Source of the DNA: Nymphaea colorata
Lineage: Eukaryota; Streptophyta; Magnoliopsida; Nymphaeales; Nymphaeaceae
Length of the DNA: 64,000 bases
Reading direction: 5' to 3'
NCBI RefSeq assembly: GCF_008831285.2
Contig: NC_045140.1
Location: 1,529,528-1,593,527, forward strand
Shown here: piece by piece, positions 46,120 through 59,019 of the stretch
How the letters are laid out: each line of letters begins with the position of its first letter
How positions within the stretch are numbered: the first letter of the stretch is position 1
Notes under the pieces: model-generated
Database searches by the model: none
The model's input: the letters and a program-made list of their open reading frames with translations, nothing else
Told to the model about the DNA's origin: nothing
Position numbers and translations under genes: made by a program

Positions 46120-46782
46120 TTACAGTCGGCCTTTTATTGCCAATGTGAAAGAAATATAAGATCCTTCACTATCAATAGTAAGATTTGTGCCATCAACAAT
46201 ATTGCCTAGTTTGCATTCTGCTCTGTGAACAAGTTGGTAGGAGCAACCTTTCATCCGTTTAAAGGGAAAAACTCTGTTATCTGAAGAAATTCTGATTTGG
46301 ACGATAAATGAAAGGAATGGCAATGGTTGGTGGTCGGACATAATAGGAAAGGCCGGTTGGAAAGTCTGGCCCCTACTGCTCTTTGATTTTCGAATAGCCT
46401 CGCGGAAGCATGTCTGAGGATCAACACTGAAACATGTAGAGACAATTACTTCACTTCATGCTCCTTTTATAAATTGCTCAAGTTGAATCTTGTGAAATTA
46501 AGTGGACGACTAGTGAAAGGCACCTCCATTAATGAAGAGAGGCGTCTTTCCATTGCCAGTTTTTAATTTTTAAGAAACCAGCTGGCAGATTCTCTTTTGC
46601 AGCTGAAAGATAAGCATCCAGGGAAAACATCTAAGTTTGCAACTTACTTTCTTGGCGCTTTTCATTACCTGAACATGCTTGAACATGCGGACATATGAGG
46701 ACCCTTTATCTTTTAGGACCTGATCTAACATTAGGATGGGAACATGGTGGTTGTGCATCGGCTCACAACACACAATGGAACC
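46120..46782 (-). CDS. Possible two terminal exons of an unidentified gene
   Basis: Two minus-strand segments fit together in phase 0: 46782-46669 (38 codons, acceptor TTTTAG, donor GTAATG) and 46413-46120 (97 codons plus stop, acceptor CCTCAG). Composition is protein-like, for example CCEPMHNHHVPILMLDQ in the first and FPFKRMKGCSYQLVHRAE and SEGSYISFTLAIKGRL in the second. I do not recognise the family. No upstream exon with a start codon was found; NHDIGESFPLSGAIVKAKGG near 46855-46797 is a weak candidate. It could be the end of a real gene, a pseudogene piece carried by a transposon, or chance. Confidence 0.33.
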
Positions 46783-47280
46783 CTAAAACGAAGAAGTTCT
46801 ATATCCAAATTGTTCAGAGGAAGGCAGGCCAAGACCTCCTTTTGCTTTTACTATGGCTCCTGATAGAGGAAAGCTCTCACCAATGTCGTGGTTCTGCAAT
46901 CGAATCTCTCACAAGTTTGGGAAGCACACACGAGAATATTTTTGGGAAATAAGACGCCCTGCTGACTAATGGTGGACACTTTCTATAGCTGTAATGGCGT
47001 ATGGAGGACAAGACACGAAGGTTTTTGATGACCTTCGATATACCAGTTGTCCCCTGGTGTTGTGATGCTGTATGAAGGGGAGAAAGGATGACCTTCGCTG
47101 CAGTCCAGCACGCTAGCGCTGGTTGGCTTTCCTTCCAACACTATATCTTAAATGGGCGGGAAAAAGAGGATCCATTACAATGACCTCATTCGCCAGATGA
47201 TGCCTGAAATGAACGTGGTGAAAATTTTGAAAGAGGCGCGAACCGGTGGCAAAGCCTGAAACTTCAGGACTCAAAAAATC

Positions 47281-47432
47281 AAAGGCTGGGGAACAACAAT
47301 ATTAAGTAAACGAGTAAGCAAATGATTAGGAGGCACTAATATGCAGATAAGGAAAAACTAACGGCTGAGGGGCAGCAATATGTAAATAAGTAAATGATTA
47401 AGCAAATGGTTGTTAGGCACTAATATGTAAGA
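47281..47432. repeat. Two-copy imperfect tandem repeat, about 80-bp unit
   Basis: A unit containing GGCTGRGG, CARCAATAT, AAGTAAATGATTA and GGCACTAATATG appears at about 47283 and again at about 47363 with small differences. It lies about 350 bp downstream of the SPCS3 stop codon. Confidence 0.7.
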
Positions 47433-47777
47433 GATTTGTGTGGGGGTTTTTTTGTGTGGGTGTTACAATACCACCTCCACCATCAAGTCATTTCCATCAG
47501 ATTCCGTCACAAAGCTCTTAGGATATAGAATCATATCAGCTCAAGGAGAACGCAGAGGCTAAGAGTATAATGTGAAGTTCTTACAACCTTCATATTTCTA
47601 TCTTCCACTAGTTTGACAAGCCTGCTTTTCATGAACATAAGCAAGAGATCATACTTAGCTTCAACATTCCAAAATTTTATGCTACAAACTACATATCTCG
47701 CACATTCCATAAGAAAAATCTTTGGATCATGAAGGATTGAGAAAAGATAGAAATATCGAAGAACCAGTGACATTACG

Positions 47778-50700
47778 TCATCTGTAGCTCTCTGGCAAAC
47801 GGAATCCAGTCATGACAATCTTATCAGCAAACATTCTTCCTGTCTTGGGCATGATATGCCAATGGAGTGTCAAATTGAATTCTTTACCTCTGAGATTGCT
47901 CCCCTGCACATGTAAGCATAAGATCAGAGATTTTGCATAGAAGAATTACTTGTGGTGCAAGGTCAAGTTCACTTTGATGTTTCACCTCCAGGCACAATGT
48001 CTTGGGAGCAAGATGAAAAAAAAAAAATCTGAATTATTCAAGAAATGAATTAAAGACATATACATATAAAAGAGTATGGTACACCATCTTGTGCAGACTG
48101 GAGTAAAACAGCCTATGCCAACAACTGTCAAAAGAATTCAAACCGTTATGCATCAACTAGATTTGTCACAGGAGCATCATAGCAGGGCCATGAGCAACCA
48201 AACTGGCTCCAACTAATCACCATGCATGGCAGTGACATATTTGAGCGATATAGGATAACAATAGCTACACCCAGTAACAAGGTTAGAATCTTGGAATCTA
48301 GACAGGGACCTTTTTTATAATGCAAGAGTTCACAACCTTAATTGCCAATAAAAGAAACTAAAAGAAATATGACAAACTGGAAAAAGATTGACCACCAAAG
48401 AGATCAACAGAACTAGGTCAATGATTAAATTGACAAGAGTTACTCTGAAACCCAGCTACTTGAAGATGATATTTACATTTTACAATATTCCCACAAACAG
48501 AAACCATGCTACCTGATCAACAAAGCGATACTTGTTTGGCACTTGAACTGAAAATTTTGCATGCTCCTTCGAAGGAATAATTGCATCCCACAAAGACACC
48601 TAGCAAATAAGTTACAGTTAGAAGAAAAGTTAGAAGAAATAATGGATTGCAAAAATCTAATTTATACCATAGCTTCTTAAAAAGAAACCAAGATGTCAGC
48701 TGCACTTGAGGCTCAGGCATCAATGTTCAGCAAAGCCCAAACAGTCAACTCACAGAAAAGCATGAATATTAACATCCAAACTAAATCACAAAGCAACTTG
48801 TGTGCACGTTCCATGGTAAGTATTATAGGCCTTTTCTTCTCTCTAGACTTGCAAACACACGTTAGTCAGGTATCAGATTATGTTGATAGACAGACTGTCT
48901 TGAACTTTTAACAATTTTATTCTTGATAGTCTTAAGTCAAAACCCCCAGCTGATGATAAAGTCCTTTCTGGCAAAGTCATAAGCATAACATTATTTGGTT
49001 ATAGACTGATCAAAGTACTGTAAGCAGAGGTAACCAACGCCAACCTTCCAGAAACACATGCTGCATAAGCATATGCTCACATATCAGTTAAGACTTGCTT
49101 CAATGTGGACCTGTCCTCTCATGGTGTTCGCCTATCAAAGGATTCCAAACCTAATGGCAGCCTATGCAGCCCGTGAATGCTTAATCACCAGCCTCATTGG
49201 CAAAACATCCAGCTTTGAATTTCAGGACAACATACTGGTGGACTCAAAAAACAAGGTACATGTGCAAAACAAGACTTAGCTACAACTGATACATAATAAC
49301 TGTACTTGGAATGACAAAACAGTAAACAGTTATAATGACAACATATTTTACTATGAAGAATGCAGAACAATTATCTCTACCTGAAAGGTGACACAAACAT
49401 AAATAATCTTAGTGTCTTTCCAAAGCATCACAAGAAGCATAGAAAAAAAATAGATACTATTATGAGACTCCAGAATCAACCTAGAACAAATTTGTGTTGG
49501 CGTCGCATTAAACCATAACCACTTGAGATAATGCATTTCATTGCACCCCGTTTTCATTGTGAAAGAATGTGTTTACTCGGTTAATCGTAGGATGAGCAAC
49601 AGCTACAGAAAACTTGCATGGAAACAAAGATGGAGTAGGTAGTCTTTCAAGGTCATAGTATAACATACATGTACCATTATGATACCATCATTGCAGTGGT
49701 CCAAATAAACCGAAAGCTACCAATTCTGGCTAAGAATGAGGAAGCACAGATATATACTTTGAAGTTGAAAACATGCATAACAACTTAGACCAAAATTAAA
49801 AGGACGACAAAGCAGGGGCGGAGCCAGGATTCTTTTCAGGGGCGGGCCAAACGGCTCGCGGGTCAAGCCAAGAGGAGCGACGGGTCGGGCCAAACTAAAA
49901 TATTTGATTTTTTCAATATATTTTTTTTTTTCCTGCGCTCACCCTGGCCATGGCCCAGGCGGCCCCACCCTCCCTCCGCCCCTGCGACAAAGTACTTTAG
50001 AAATAATAAGTTAGTGTTTTTTGCAGTATTCACAAAAGAATGGAAGATATACTCAAATTATGCAGGTGACAGGCAAATTTACCACAACAATGATACCTGA
50101 TTCAATGAATTCTGTGGTGTTCCATACTCAGCAGCCACAAACGCAAAAACCTATAATTACACAACATGAATGGTGAGCCCTTATTAATGTTGAAAAACCC
50201 ACGAAACATCTGCAAGATCAATTACATCTCAAGCAGAAAAAAACTTGCTACTAAGAATTCTAAACTGACACATATACAAGGTTAATCATTAAGCCTATAG
50301 ACACAAGCAAAAAGGGAAAATCAGATTGCACATGTAAGACAACTACCTATGTAACACAAAAGAAATTTAAAAATATAGATGACCTGAAAAATTCAAGTTA
50401 TTTTAAGCAACAGTGTAACCCAAAAAGCAAGTTATTTGGCTTATGGGAAATAGTACTTTATGAACAAACTGGAGAAACAAAGCAAAAATATCAATGTTGT
50501 AAATATTGGTCTCTTTCTTGTACTGAAAACCAAGAAACCAAGCTGTATCACCGTTATGAGTCAGCCCTTATTGGCCTCTAAAAGGAAGTTTAAATTTTAA
50601 ATTGTTCTTTATTCATATATCAGCCTGTAGATATGCATTGATTTGATCTCATATCAGCTGATTGTTGAAGGGCATCATGGGCAGCCAATATGGGCCTGAT

Positions 50701-53700
50701 ACTCATGAATATTCACAATAATGACCAATATTAGCATTCAAATACAATGGAGTGCTTTCAACATTTGTACAGGAAGAAAAGCACACCACATGAAAGGATA
50801 AAGTTATAAACATAAAATCTACACTAAGTCTAATCTTTGGTCACTAATCTTTCTTCGCCATGTTCATTTTTAATAAATTTCCCAGACACAAGCTCCACAC
50901 ATCCAACTCTCTGTATCGGCAAGTCTTTCTTTTCCATACATAAATAAGACATAAATTTGTTGTAAAGCTAACATTAGATCCATGCATGTGCAAACAAAAA
51001 TCAGACATTGGTAAAGAAATGCCAGGAAGAATTACAAGCAGTGGTATCATACTATTACAATAAACATTCACATGAATTTTCGATATGGTCAAACCTGCTT
51101 TGTGTTCCAGGTGAACAGGGACTGTAGGTCCGCTGATATGCTCAAAGTCAAACTGACCTGCACATGGGATAAATTATGTTACAGTTAAAACTTCAATCTA
51201 GGAATACCAATCTTTACAGATACACCATTCTAACCATTGACTTGCAAAATGTACAGCTATTTCTCCATATGATAATGGCCACAATTTGTTGGCGGGTATT
51301 CTTATCTGCTTACAACAATGAACAATGACACATCCTCTCCTTATAGTTAGTCTGCTCCATAGCCACAAATATGGTGATATTTCAAAAATATCACTTTATT
51401 AACAAAAGAATGAAAAAAAAAGAAAAATATGGAATATTTAAAAAAAAAGAGTTTATTGCAATTTCACGATTTTATCATTTATTTTTTCAACTTTTGTTTC
51501 ATTCTTTTATTTATTACTTTGTCATATTTACCAGTTTAACAAGTTATCTTTTATCTTTTTATTAGTTTCTCATTTATTTATTTTTTGCCTAATATTTTGA
51601 ATTTTTTATTCTTTTAAAGAATACCAAGTTTTTCTCCCAAAAAACAACTTGCCAAAAAATGCCCGAGAAAAGCCACACTGATAAAAACCCAAAATCATAT
51701 TTGTGGCTATTGTCTGCTTTTAATTGGATTTCTCATTAAGCTCAAGAAACAGCAAAAGGCATACCAAAATGAAGGGAAAACAGCGTGTGACAACATTCTC
51801 AATCAAGAACTGAGAGTTAAAGGTCTAAATATGTGACACATATTAGATTCAAGATGAATTTAAGCTTCATGCCAACCCTTAGTTGTCATCTTTCAACCTT
51901 TTATAGTGACACAATTTTGCCGCACAGTAAAAGAAACAGGCTTCATGAAGTAAATCAGTGCATTTTAGCACTGTCGTTTGAATAAATTCTGGACCAGAAA
52001 ATGCTGCAGAGCATTTTAAGAATGGAAAACATTAATTTTAATTGGAACAATCCCAACATAAAGCTTAGATGTTATCACATAAATGTAGAAATTATTTTGT
52101 AGTCAGAATTTGGTGCAACAATAACCATAATCAAATTCCAGTGACCACGTTATATCAATTATCAATTTATTGTAATGCTTTCAGTGACATGGAAGAGAAT
52201 CAGTCATGAGAAATGAGAATAACCACCTAAAGAATTCTCTGAAATGCGAATAAGATGTCATATGAGTCTATCGAATACCATGTACAGGTAGCATTGGATA
52301 AGATTCAAGTAGAAAAAGAGCTTGTAGGTCGCCGGACATTACCTCATCATTTCCATTTGGCTGCCTCTGGAACCGATTGAAATTCAACACCTGTATTAAA
52401 AGAACTCAATTTAGAGGTGGCTTCCAAAGCACATGAAGAAGACGAAACTTGCGGAAACTATGAATGTGAATTAAAAACTGAAAAAAAAGGAGTAGCTACC
52501 AGATATAAATAATCAAATGGAAAATTCTTCAACATGGCTCAGTAGCGTTGAGCACACAACAATTTACCAAGGAAAGCAATAGATATATTGCAATCAGGAG
52601 TAATTTATTCACTTATTAAAAAAGGGGGACACAAAAAATGATAACATTTCCAGCATAATGAATGATAACTCCTATGCCATGCTGCATGGCAGCAGGATTT
52701 GGACAGGATTTCCCAAGCAGGATTTGAACAGTATGTCCCATGGTCGGAAGTTGGAATACTAACAAGTAAAGCCAAAATCATTAGTATCTTTTATATTAAT
52801 AAAATAACATTGCTTATTTTAAATTGTAAGTTTATCACAAAAGAAAACTTATATTATTTTGAGTCTTTTTAAATTTCACAAGCCGAAACTGAGATTCAAG
52901 TCCTATGTACATATAACTTTAACAGAGATTATACTTAAGGTTCTGATGTAGACCTAAGTTAAGTGGGCACTTCAGTAAGGTCCACATACCCGTGTTGCTG
53001 TACCCCTACCCAAAATGGGTACTTGGACACACTCGGGTACCTTTAGTGTCAAACTGCTTAATTTTACTTTGATTTAATTTTTTTCCACCTTACTTTTCAT
53101 TCTATTCTTAGAGTTACTGTTCATTAACATATTAATGTTTTTATTTATATCACTTGTTTACTAAAATGTTGCTTTCATTTTGATTTTTTTGTGTTATTTT
53201 GCATACATACATACATATATCTTGTCGTACCCCAGTACCCACATTTTTTAAAGTTTGTCGTGCTTGTACCCGTATCTCTGTACCCGTACCCATGTGACTT
53301 AGATGTAGACACTCAGAAAGTAATACCCAGATGTTTAAAACTGCAAAATAGAGTGCAAAACCATCCTAGTCACACAACAAAAGTTGCATGAGACGATGGA
53401 CCAATAATGAAATTATGAAACCAAAAAACGAAAGCCCCCAATAACTAAGCATAATTCCAACCTCTAAGCACAATAATTTTCTCATGTAATTCAGTTCTAT
53501 GATTCTATCAATTACATGTACAGCCTTTGTCAATAGGATGAATTGGCAGCCAATGCTAAAAGGATAAGATAACCTTAATCACAGCATCCATTAGTGCATG
53601 ATCCACTCAAACACATGTTTCCTATTGATCCATGAAACCCAACAACTACTTGGTAAGATAGAAAACCCAGCACCGCAACTTCACTGCTTCATCAACCCGA

Positions 53701-54137
53701 TCAACTTCAACAAATCAACTTAGACTCTCATGCACATCACTCATGCACAGCAGCAAGAGTAGCCGCCACGCTATAATTATGTAAGAGAGAAGAACCATAA
53801 TAATAACTTCTATGTGAAAGGAAAACACAGTGATCTAAATTTGTGTATCATTTCTCCTTCGTTGATCAAACCGATTTCAAAATACCAATCTGAACACTTA
53901 CCCACATGGACAGGAGCATTAACCATTCCAATAATTATACAAAAATGGAGAACAGCTTCTTAAGACTCTTAACCTCGTACTATAGCAATTTGAACCATGA
54001 GGAAGAGTACTAAGTACTAACCACTTTAAAATTATGTAATAGATAATAACCACCGGTCTAATTTCTTATTTAAAAAAAAGCTCCTGATAAGTGTAAGTCA
54101 CAGCTTCATTAATCCAATCAACTCCAAAATACCAACT

Positions 54138-54181
<44 letters not shown>

Positions 54182-54940
54182 CGAGACTAATAACTACTTA
54201 ATAATTACCTAGCAGAGACCAATTAAAGTCCTGAACCTTCGATTTGTCAACAACCATGCATAGGATCCAGAGTCCAGACCCTTTCATGAAGCATTTTTCC
54301 CAACAAACCTGCTTCTCCCAGTAGTAGGCCATGTATTAAACAACAATATCTCCTCCTCAAAACTTTTCATTTTTATAAGCTTCTTAAAATTGAATTCACA
54401 TCCCTGTAGATCCCCAAAAGATTCTTTTTGAACTCTTATGCCGAATGGGCAGCGCCCTCCAGTGACCAACACCGAGACTACATAAAGACCAATAAAACCC
54501 CAACTAAAACATCTAAAAGTTCAACAAAAGGCATGGGAGATTGCGGCCTTATGCATTCACCAATTCCTTCAACTTCAATATGATTGAAATGTCTTGTTTC
54601 AATCAAATCCATCAAATAGAACCCCCTAAATCATTCTTATGACTCCTTATTCATGTCATAACCACCAATCATTTGAGAGATCCAACCAGACTACGCAAAT
54701 CAACAATAAATTCAACAAAGGCAAGAAGATCGCAGACAATCAAGTTCTCTAGTGTTAAACAAAGCCAAATGAATAAGACGTGGATTAGGCCAGAATGTGA
54801 GAGATGAAAGGGACCTGAATCTCAGCAGTGGGAGATGGGACGTTGAAATTGTCAGAGAGGGAAGCCAGCCCACACAGCACCGCCAAAATTGTCACCGAGA
54901 ATGTTAGGAGAGCATTTGCTCTATAGGTGAATGAATGCAT
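47778..54940 (-). CDS. SPCS3: Signal peptidase complex subunit 3 (SPC22/23)
   Basis: Six exons, every junction in phase 0 with GT-AG: 54940-54815, 52390-52343, 51157-51095, 50150-50097, 48599-48513, 47903-47778. They encode 167 residues, the usual length for plant SPCS3. The start [20 protein letters not shown] provides the single N-terminal membrane helix (about 9-31). Conserved family segments follow: [62 protein letters not shown] and, in the last exon, [16 protein letters not shown] and [16 protein letters not shown]. The protein is a core ER-membrane subunit with a lumenal domain that supports signal-peptide cleavage. The exons are tiny (48-126 bp) and spread over 7.2 kb. Intron 4 holds a hAT MITE (49813-49984). 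A non-coding leader exon near 56.0 kb is possible. Confidence 0.96.
49813..49984. mobile_element. hAT MITE, 172 bp, in SPCS3 intron 4
   Basis: It starts CAGGGGCGGAG and ends CTCCGCCCCTG, an 11-bp perfect inverted repeat. A perfect 8-bp target duplication CGACAAAG flanks it (49805-49812 and 49985-49992). The interior is GC-rich apart from a T tract and has no coding potential. The CAGGGGCGGAGCCAGG terminus relates it to the degenerate copies at 12966 and 13678. Confidence 0.93.
52985..53305. repeat. Repeat-derived segment with GTACCCGTACCC words, SPCS3 intron 1
   Basis: Words such as GTACCCCTACCC, GTACCCGTATC and GTACCCGTACCC recur at both ends in the same orientation around an AT-rich middle. 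It resembles decayed transposon sequence, but no inverted termini or target duplication was found. Confidence 0.3.
54142..54178. repeat. (AC)n microsatellite in SPCS3 intron 1
   Basis: About 18 AC units in a row, read directly. Confidence 0.95.
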
Positions 54941-55915
54941 CTTCCTCTACCTCCCTTCTCTCTCCTGCGAAGGGTCCTGCTTCTCCCCCCTTTGTTGGAC
55001 AAGTGTGGGCCTGAGAGAGCGGCAGAGATAGAAATTTTTGGCAGAGGGGCACTAATACATAACAAATGGAAAAGCTTATGAATACAAAAGGACATTATTT
55101 AAAAAGTAAAGCACATAACTATAGTTATGAACAAATTTACAATTGACTGGCAAACATGTATCCATTTAACAATTGCATCATTAGCTAAAATATAATACCT
55201 TTTATCAAACCTTGTTAAAAAGATAATTTTTCATGATAAGCATATTATCACAAATGCAAGCATTTGTCTGTCTCTGTTGTCTCCTATCTTAGATAAGTAA
55301 CTTTTATCAAAACATGCAAAAAAAAAAAGCTTTACATAATAAGCATAGCATCAAAATTACATGCTTTTGGCTTGTTTCAGTTATCTTTTGTCCTATACAA
55401 ATACCTTCCATCAAAACATTCTATCATAAACAAATGCCTTCTACTAAAACCAAGAAACAGACCAATTAAGCTATAACAGATCTAACACAAGGACTTCTAA
55501 CCTACTCGGCACAACCAACCTCTCCAGTACATCTGAAATTGAACCTAAAGACTTTAATCTATAATTCAAAAAAGAAATAACCTAAACTATGCTATTTCAA
55601 ATCGTGCGAACAACAGAATTAGGCATCCTAATACCAATCTACAGCAATATGCGGAACAATATTTAACTACAAACATGCAACATAACTAAACTATTTGAAA
55701 AGCTATTTAAAACTTATTCATGCCTACATTGCATGAATCCTAAAGAAATTAGGCCCGAATTGCTAAAACAAAAATCCAAACTATGAATAACCAATAACTA
55801 GTACCCCGCAGAAATCAACAGAAACAAGAGAAGAAGTCTAAATCTCTAAGACCAGCTGGCATTCTCATCGGACTGCTGTTGAATAAGGAGTTAACACATA
55901 AAACTGCATACTTAC

Positions 55916-56060
55916 GTTGACCAACAACCCCAATCCGCACTCAATCCCCCAAACTCAAAATGCCCAAACCGAGCCCCCAAATTCTCAAAGAAAAAGGGAA
56001 AATCAAGCGCCCAAATCAAAGGAAGAAGAACAAGAAGAACACTGGCACAAGCGACGGATA
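55916..56060 (-). other. Candidate non-coding leader exon (SPCS3 5' UTR or a duplicated fragment)
   Basis: Reading the minus strand, a T/G-rich leader-like stretch ends with TCAAC and a strong donor GTAAGTATG at 55915. TTCGCAG near 54966, just before the SPCS3 ATG exon, could be its acceptor, making a 0.9-kb 5'-UTR intron. The same leader-like sequence (AATTTGGGGGCTC, TTTTGAGTTTGGGGGATTGA) occurs on the plus strand at about 60190-60300, so it may instead be a mobile or duplicated fragment. The upper boundary is approximate. Confidence 0.35.
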
Positions 56061-56860
56061 TGGAAAAGGAAGAGAAAAACGAAGAAGAAGATGGGGAAAG
56101 AGAGACCCACCCGGGCAGTCGCTACGACGAAATGCAAAACTGCAAAACGTGGTCGGGAGTATCTGGGCTGAGCCGCGACGGAGTCGTTGATTCTTCGCCG
56201 GGGTCCGGTGGGGTCGAGCGGGGCATCGACCGGGTCCACTGACCATGCCCCATATTACTAGATCCGGGTCCAGCCAGAAAAAAAAATTAAAGCACGTCTT
56301 TTAGAAAAAGAAAAAACCAAAATAAAGAAATACGTGCGTTTTATTCATTTTCTTCTTCTTTTTACATTTTTTAATTATTTTCACATTTTATTTTTTTAAG
56401 TCTTTTTCAACTTTACCATATTATACCACATAAAAATCTCGTTATTTTATACCCAAAAACCAAATTTGTGACAATGCTCTCTCTTCTCTGATCGACGGCT
56501 GTTGAGATAATTGGTGACTTCGACTCTTTCCCTTCTCCTCTCACATCTCCTCTCACATGATCGAGAGAGAAGTTTCAACATTCAACATAGGTGAAATTCG
56601 TCCATCTTTATTTGCAAAGATATTGATATATATGAAATATAAGAGGTAAATGCCTCAATGCTATATGAAATATAAGAGGTAAATGCCTCAATGCTTGCAA
56701 GACTAATTAATTTGGGAAGTAAAGCTAGACGCCATCACCATCCCTGAAAATGGTAGTTCTTTTCTCTCTTTCTCTCTTGATGTTTCCTCATCTTCATTTG
56801 CTTTGCTTTGAAACCTTCTAACAGTTTTGGAGACAGCATTTTACAATTCACCCCCCTTAA
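56061..56860. other. Spacer between SPCS3 and the Copia remnants
   Basis: A short GC-rich patch at 56100-56240 could be the promoter side of the leader exon. Beyond it lies AT-rich DNA with a 33-bp tandem duplication at 56629-56694. No gene seen. Confidence 0.4.
56629..56694. repeat. Perfect two-copy 33-bp tandem duplication
   Basis: A unit beginning TATATGAAATATAAGAGG is present at 56629-56661 and repeated at 56662-56694. Confidence 0.92.
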
Positions 56861-56905
56861 GTCACATGCGTCCGCGCGTGTGGAACCGCAGGTCCGAGTG
56901 AACTG

Positions 56906-56922
56906 ACTCTGATACCACTATA
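56906..56922 (-). mobile_element. Copia-type primer-binding site (initiator Met tRNA)
   Basis: On the minus strand the sequence reads TGGTATCAGAGTCAGTT, the hallmark binding site for tRNA-iMet in plant LTR retrotransposons, preceded by GATTGTTATAG. An LTR should therefore end just to the right on the plus-strand map (about 56925), pointing into the inverted-repeat arm at 57020-57393. Confidence 0.6.
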
Positions 56923-57019
56923 ACAATCTGGCCCACTCTTAGGCTCAGACTTTTGGTTCGACGGATCTCAACCCACTCCCTAACAGTTTATGTTAGAACC
57001 CGCTCCCTAACAGTGTATG

Positions 57020-57393
57020 TTTACATTGGAGGAATATTGTGTTGTAGAGCTTCAAATCAATGATAAGTACATCTACATTTTCCTTAGGAGACGAGAATAC
57101 TTTCTTCTTCCACAAATCGACCTCTATGGATCAAGGCATCCTCCGTATGAAATATTTGTGATTAACAGAGCTAAATGTTGCAGTCAACATGCTCTTTCAC
57201 CAACAACCAAAAATTTCTGCACCACGTTCGAGTCTCCTCCTTCACATCATGGGCAGACCGGCAGTTCTATCTTCATCACTCTAACCCTAGCTCAGGCACA
57301 GCTACTGTGGAGATAGAATTTTAATTCAAATTCCAAAGAAAATTCCAACTGCAAACAATCGTAGAACTTTAGTGTCAGAAGTTTTGGAGCCAT
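57020..57393 (-). repeat. Left arm of a large inverted repeat (LTR-like)
   Basis: This segment is clearly homologous, in opposite orientation, to 58155-58550. Shared blocks include GTAGAGCTTC, CTTCTTCCACAAATC, TTTCTGCACCA and TCATGGGCAG. With the primer-binding site next to it, it is probably part of a Copia LTR. Confidence 0.75.
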
Positions 57394-57754
57394 TATTTTG
57401 GACATTTACGTTACGTTTTGTTTGAAAGTTTAAAACTTCAGTTAAATTATTTATCTTTATTTCTATTATTAGTAAAAACATCATTTTTGTCATTTTATGA
57501 AGCTATTATTTTTGTTTTCTTGTTAATTTTTTCATTTATTTATTTTTATTTTAAAAATTTGCCATATTTTTTCAATATTTTTAGTTTTACAAAAAAATAC
57601 CTGGGAAAAACCTTGCAGTTTAAAACTGGTTAATAAATGAAGTCCTGGTTGATTTAAAAACCTTGACTTTCTCTAGAGACATGAATGATACACTTTGCGA
57701 GTCATTGGTTGATAGTCCGGAAAGTAAATGAGAAGGACTACAGAATAAGGAGTA

Positions 57755-57867
57755 AAAGCTTCATTCCAAGAAAATGTCCCACAAAACTATCATTAAAGAT
57801 CGGTCAGTAGTGAAAGCTTCATTCCAAGAAAACGTCCCTCAAAACTATCTTTAAAGATCGGTCAGTT
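57755..57867. repeat. Two-copy 58-bp tandem repeat
   Basis: AAAGCTTCATTCCAAGAAAA starts copies at 57755 and 57813, each ending near AAAGATCGGTCAGT, with a few substitutions. Confidence 0.88.
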
Positions 57868-58154
57868 GGGTAGTGTTCCAGTTCGTAGCTTCTTCAACCC
57901 GAGCAAGGTAATGCCTTGTATATGTCACTAGGGTAGTGTTCGAATACCTGAAATTAAAATACCCAGGCTTTTAAAACTACTGGGTATTTAGTACCAGTTA
58001 CTTTTTTTTTGGGTAAAACTTTTGTTCGACCTTCCATTGATCCTGTTTGTTTGATCTCATGGAACTTTGGTTCTACACATAACAAAAAAATTATTTCAGC
58101 ATTAAAGTTGTACCTGTTCAAGTGAATTTTAATGCTGGGACTGAAGTTCTTTAA

Positions 58155-58550
58155 TGGCTTCAAAACTTCCTACACTAAAGTTTTTTGTTTGTTTGCAGCT
58201 AGAATTTTCTACCGAATTTGAACTAAAATTTTATCTCTACAGTAGTTGCGTCTGAGCTAGGCTTAGATTCTTGAAGATAGCACGGCCAGGCTGCCCATGA
58301 TGCCAAGAAGAAGACTCGAACATGGTGCAGAAAATTTTGGCTGTCAGTAGAAGAGTATGTGGATCGCAAAATTCGTCTCTGTTGATCACAATAATTGAAA
58401 TGAAGGATGTCTGATTATCCATAGAGATTGATTTGTGGAAGAAGAGGGAATTCTCATGTCATAAGGAAATGTATATCTACTTAATTTTAGTTCTTTGTCT
58501 ATTTCATTTCATTATTGATTCGAAGCTCTACAATACAATAGAATACAAAA
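58155..58550 (+). repeat. Right arm of the large inverted repeat (LTR-like)
   Basis: Reverse-complement homologue of 57020-57393, separated by a 0.76-kb spacer. It lies next to the Copia reverse-transcriptase remnant, which supports an LTR origin. The outer boundary is approximate. Confidence 0.75.
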
Positions 58551-58739
58551 CAATACATCGGTTAAGGAAATGTTAATCTGCTTGATTGCAAAAAAGGAAG
58601 CGTGTAGGAGCTGCAGGTCTCTCTCTCTCTTCTTCATTTTTCTCAAAATTTTCCATATCCGTGGCTGGATTCCCCTGTTCGTTGTTTGCCGTCACCCGTG
58701 TCAGTTATTCTTCTACCTTTGATGTGGGCAGTTGATTTG

Positions 58740-58999
58740 CCTTTTTTCATTGTGAATTTTGTTAAGATAAATAGAGAGGAATATGCCTTGGAGTTATGAA
58801 AACTTGATTTTTCTAGATATATCCTCAATGTGTCATACCATGCTTTAGGAGCCTGTTTAAGACCATATAATACTTTCTGTAATTTGCATACACAATGTGG
58901 TATGCGTTTATCTTCAAATCCTGGAGGTTGTATCATATAGACATACTCTTATAGTGCTCCATGAATAAAGGCGTTGTTGACGTCAAGTTGTCGGTCCAC
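58740..58999 (-). pseudogene. Copia reverse-transcriptase fragment
   Basis: The minus strand reads QLDVNNAFIHGAL, then an in-frame stop, then MIQPPGFED, VCKLQKVLYGLKQAPKAWYD: consecutive hallmark blocks of Ty1/Copia reverse transcriptase. Only about 85 codons remain, without the YVDD block. It is a dead fragment in the opposite orientation to the RNase H piece beside it. Confidence 0.92.
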
Positions 59000-59019
59000 C
59001 CGACTTATGACAATAGACG

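Noticed and set aside
52985..53305. A complete DNA transposon in SPCS3 intron 1
   Set aside because: The end repeats are direct, not inverted, and no target duplication is visible, so only a repeat-derived label is justified.
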